64,000 bases of DNA from Pipra filicauda (Eukaryota > Chordata > Aves > Passeriformes > Pipridae). Of the stretch, positions 59,951 to 64,000 are shown in pieces. The stretch's first letter is position 1. Every line of letters begins with the position of its first letter. Made by a program: the position numbers and the translations under genes. Below the pieces are notes generated by a model. The model was not told the DNA's origin. It saw nothing but the letters and a program-made list of their open reading frames with translations, and made no database searches. The stretch is taken from the NCBI RefSeq assembly GCF_003945595.2, contig NW_024104315.1:1054001-1118000 (forward strand). Reading direction: 5' to 3'.

Positions 59951-62552
59951 CTTCAGAGCTATGAAGAGGCTGGTTCTGGGGTTGGATGCCATCCCATATA
60001 TTCCTCACAGAGTCAAGGCTTCCTCTTGCTATCTTGAACACATAGGCTGTGCTCATTCTCGGTGCATCAGAGTCCTGAGGGGAAAAAAACCTGTTTTCTC
60101 TGTCCTCTGGAAAATAATTAGGTATAGAAAAGGAAATAAAGCTGCTGTCTTGTGGCAAGGTGTCTACATGCTTTGAGAGGGTGAAAAAAGAGATGAATGA
60201 GGCCTGCAGGCGACCAGGGCATTGACAACACAAAACCATCAAAGGCTGAGAATCTTCTCACTGAACTAACTTCATCTTTGCTGGATACATGTGTTTGCAA
60301 GCTGATGGGAGCAGACATAGAAATCCAGTCCTGCTGATGAGAAATCTTTCATTAAACCTGAGACTAAAGGCTGTGCTGTGGCACAGGGGCACATGGACAC
60401 ACCCGAGCCAAGTTTAGCTAAGACACAAAAATGAGGGACAAGGGCTTTGCAGGTCTTTGCTGCTGTTGGCACGAGTAGCCTTGCTGTGGGAGACTTGTCT
60501 CTTCTCCCTGTAGCAGAGAAGAAACCTGTAGAGAGGGTAACTTTAAAGTGTTGAAATGAGGAGAATCATTAGCTGGAAACCCAGTTTTCCATGGAGAACT
60601 GAGTCTGGGGTGGTTGTTTTATTGCCTTTCAGGAGGTAAACCCTGAGAGAGTCTTTTTCTTTCTCCCTCACAAAGTGTTACTGTGGGTAAGTGAATGACA
60701 TCTCTTGTCCTTCAAACCTTTCCTCTTCCTTGGAGCTGTCAAAGTGCTTTTGTCAACAAACATGAATAGATCCAGCCACTACTTGCTGTTAAGAAGCAAA
60801 TCAAAGTTCACTTCAGGCTCATAAGAAAGGAGAGGAGACAAAAGAAACCACCTTTTTTTAAAATAAAATCTCATTTTTTGTATTCGTATTTGAATTACCT
60901 TGACTGTTCTTTCATGTACTAAGCTTCAAGCTTTTCTAATTTGTGAGCTCCACTTTATTTGTTAAGGTTTTTAAATCCTTAGTTGCTTGTTTCAAGTTGG
61001 CGTTTTTTTGGGATTGGTTTTCTAAAAAGACATTCTTCTGTGTTCCCCGCTCTGGCTACAGTACTTTCAGGAGAAGAAGAGAAGTATGATCTCACTTCTC
61101 ATGCTTGTAACAATTCTATTAGCTGATCCAAAAATAAACTATAAAAAAATAAAAACCCCACCTTTTGTGGCACGTTTCAGCAAGTGCTGATGTCCAGCCT
61201 GATCTAATAAAGGTTTAAATTGAGGTTTGAAGTTGTAGGAGGTGGTAAAAATGAATGACCTGTCGACAAGGATTTACCTCTGCTCTCTCCTCGGAAAGGA
61301 ATTTGCTTAAAATTCCCCTCTTGCAGCTGTGCCTGTGAGGATCCCACTCTCTGACCTCTGTGTTATTAGTTATCCACCTTTTTTGCTGTCTCAGTGCCCT
61401 CAAACTTTTCAGCCCCCCTCCTCTCTGCTGCATCTCAGAGCTCGTGGGATCTCCAGCCTCCTCTTCCCCCCACATTTCCTCTCCCTTTGCATGCAGATGT
61501 GATGGGTGCCCTCCCCAAACACCCCACAGGCAAATCTCCCCGTGGATTGACCTCCCATTTCATGGAATAAAGCTGCAGTGTGTCTTTGTCAGCTCCCACC
61601 TGAGCATATGGTGGTATTTTGGTCGTGAATAATTTCCTCGCTCTCCATAAGGAGGTGGGAGGAAACCATGCACAGAGAAACTTTGGTTTATCCTTGGGGC
61701 TCAACCCAAAGCTCTTTTTGGTGTTTCATAAATGACTCTGAGTGAAGAGTCTTGGAATAACCTCTGTCCTCTGTTCACTGCAGACATCCCTCACTGCCTG
61801 GGGGTGTTGGGGGGCTTTTCTCCTCTTGGGGAGGAGGCTGAGGGTCCAAATGACTCCTTCAAATCTCTGTGACCCCATGATTCCCAGTTGGTGTGGCTTT
61901 TCCCATCCAAAACCAGCTGTACTGGTCACTGCACATTCCATGTTTTCTCCAGATCACTTTGTTTTTGGAACTGTGGTCATCAACAGCTATGGATCCAGGG
62001 GAGGGAAAACACAGGAATTCCTTTATGCTTAATACTTATGTTTAATGCATATGGACATTTTTAGTATTATTTTATGGATTTATTGATGAATATTTTTAGT
62101 ATTTAAATTTATTTTTTATAAATTAAAATTGCACACATTGAAGACTATTCCATTATGTACCTCTTTTGCATCATGCTACTCTACCCTTTATTAGTCAAAC
62201 TTAGATCAGCAAGGTGAAACTGGGAAAACCTCTGGAGAAAGTTTCCCCATAAAATGTGGTTTCTTTCAAATAAAGAGAAATATCAAGGTATTTGCTGTTC
62301 TGTTTCACAGCTGTAAAGTAGAAGTTACATGAAGGACATTGAGTTTCTCTGGTGTAAAAGAAGTGCAAACCAAATCAGAGATATTTTGCTCCAGTGTTTT
62401 TCTGTCATTTAGTGCTGAACTGAAGAAACAGTCCCCAGAAGAACCCCTACAGAAGGTAACAGATGTTTTCCTCTGATTGACCTGGGATGGAGTGGGTTTA
62501 ATGTGTGCAAAATCCTGAAGTCCTCGCTGAGGCAATAATGCCCAAACCTGCA

Positions 62553-62639
62553 TTAATCACAGAGTAAAAAATAATATTAATAATCACGGAATAAATAATA
62601 ATCATGGAATAAATAATAATCACAGAATAAATAATAATG
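62553..62639 (+). repeat. 18-bp minisatellite
   Basis: The unit taataatcacggaataaa occurs at 62578, 62596 (catgg variant) and 62614 (cacag variant), followed by a partial copy to 62639. A diverged copy with attaatcacagagtaaa precedes it from about 62553. Variants differ only in the cac/cat and gga/aga positions. Confidence 0.9.
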
Positions 62640-64000
62640 CCAGAAGGACATGATAAAAGTATTAAAATAAAATCCAATCAGTAATAAAGTGCAAAACAAC
62701 TCAAGTGTAGCCCAAAATGGTGTGCTGGCCTCAGAGTTTTGTCACAGTTCTGCTCCAGAGTGTTTTGCTCTCAGGGGGAGAGGGCAGGGCACGGGCTGGG
62801 AAGTGTTGGATGAATGGCAGGAAAAGAACAAATATTCTCTGACCATCTCTGCTTTCATTCAAGGCAAATTAAGCAACAGGCAAATACATTGGATGAAAAC
62901 TTTCTCTCAATAAACACTTCAAAAGTATCTCTGAGAAGGTGATTGAAGAGGACAATGACACAGAAGTGTATAATGAATCTGGACCTGTGCTGCTGCATTT
63001 GTATGGACTTTCCAGCAATAAAGTAGGTTAAAAGACAAATTAATTGTATGCTTCCTCTTCAAGAGAAAGAGCCCAGTGGTAGTTACTATGGCAACTACTT
63101 GCAATTCATCCTATTAACTTTCTTATTGCAGGAACAATCAATAATGATACAGATCGCTTTAGGATAAAATATACATGAAGGCTTTTAAAAAAATAGATTG
63201 TTTGCTCTACTTTCAAATAAAATCTGATATGCTCTTGAAAAAGCAAAGACAATGTTAGACAGAAGCAAAACGTGGCTTTGCCAGGAGGGAAAAAACAGGT
63301 GAGTCAGTGTGTGCCAAAATCCATCTTCTCCTCTTAGCAACTGCTGCAAACTGCTCAGATGACTTTTTTTCTGAAATGTTTTGGCATTTGTGTTCACTCT
63401 GATTGGGCAGGTTATACCCTGTTATAAGGTACAATGCTGTGTGCTGGTGTCTCTGCTCAAGCCAGGCAGGTGCATTCACACTCTTTCAAAGGCCTGGGTG
63501 ACTACTCCAAAAGCCTTTTGCAAATGCAACGCTATCAATGAGCAGCATGACTGAGTTTCACCTCCTTAAAGAGCTACCACAGGTCTCTATTTCACTTTAT
63601 TTTTCAGGTGTGGAGCAGCAGGAGAGATCCAGGCAGGTACCACCTCCTTCCTGTGGCCCAGGCAGCAGTGACAGCCCAGCTCAGTCTCCCTGCTGCTGAC
63701 TTTGGGCTGTAGGACACTGTAAATTCTCAATCTTCCCTTGTTTGATTTTTGTACTTGCCAGGGGACATCAATACCTTGAGGTCTGCATCCCACCCATGGT
63801 ATTTGCTTGCACCTTGTCCTGGAGACTCCACAGGCTTTAGGGGCACTCAGCCACGAGCAGAAAGCTCCCCCATATGGGCAGGAATCTGATTTGTGACTGT
63901 GCTGAAGACACTAAACACTTCAAGAAGAATTTTAGGCTGTGTGATTTACCAGTGGAATTTGGCTCTGCAGGGATGTGTGGATGGGCAGCAGACAAAAAGT

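Larger units (their letters stand above)
58197..64000. other. Unique non-coding block
   Basis: No gene was recognised. Listed separately are a poly(T), a (GGATG)n run and an 18-bp minisatellite. The frames at 59456..59782 (+, 108 codons), 59799..60176 (+, 125 codons) and 59835..60242 (-, 135 codons) overlap the low-complexity tracts and match nothing I know. From 61240 to 62030 the sequence is somewhat GC-richer and still unassigned. Confidence 0.5.

Noticed and set aside
59799..60242. 125- and 135-codon frames on opposite strands
   Set aside because: Both span the (GGATG)n repeat, contain low-complexity peptide, and match no known family.
3546..64000. CRISPR arrays, bacterial operons, prophage or plasmid features
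   Set aside because: No regularly spaced repeats, no ribosome-binding sites before long frames, and the repeat content is clearly avian.

Overview
This window reads as non-coding nuclear DNA from a bird. The diagnostic evidence is at least fourteen 5'-truncated CR1 LINE copies. They carry the avian CR1 3' end, a 'ccttccaacccaaaccatt' type motif followed by attctatga/attctgtga-like octamers. There is also a solo LTR close to a widespread avian ERVL-type LTR that I recognise from memory. The sequence is AT-rich, poor in CpG, and stops are frequent in all six frames. A passerine or other neoavian genome is plausible, but the order cannot be fixed from this sequence alone.

I could not support any protein-coding gene, exon, tRNA, rRNA, snRNA or miRNA. 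The open frames present are short and mutually overlapping. Many run through CR1 or LTR sequence, and none shows a family I recognise. The longest (28178..28948 on +) reads straight through an antisense CR1 and is best treated as fortuitous. I saw no CpG-island-like promoter. The window therefore looks like a gene desert or the inside of a very large intron.

Layout: 1..2192 is unique AT-rich DNA. 2193..3545 holds two small CR1 ends and a poly(T) tract. 3546..10185 is almost repeat-free apart from microsatellites and short tandem duplications. 10186..21552 carries five CR1 copies and two CpG-retaining unique blocks that could be conserved non-coding elements. 22903..23751 is a complete solo LTR on the minus strand. 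28525..29516 holds two related CR1 copies in opposite orientation. 32586..33716 holds two more CR1 copies. 33717..43563 is a long repeat-poor block with another CpG-retaining candidate element near 34440..34620. 43564..43643 is a short CR1. 49843..50375 is a solo LTR with a perfect 5-bp target-site duplication. 51768..58196 has two CR1 ends, with a possible unclassified repeat between them. The last 6 kb is unique DNA with one 18-bp minisatellite.

Functionally, the only transcription signals I can point to are the relic TATA boxes (both LTRs) and the poly(A) signal (minus-strand LTR), plus a few candidate transcription-factor site clusters in unique blocks. Nothing here looks like a new biological system. 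The most useful items are the two precisely bounded solo LTRs, the inverted CR1 pair, and the candidate conserved non-coding elements. The last of these need a cross-species alignment.
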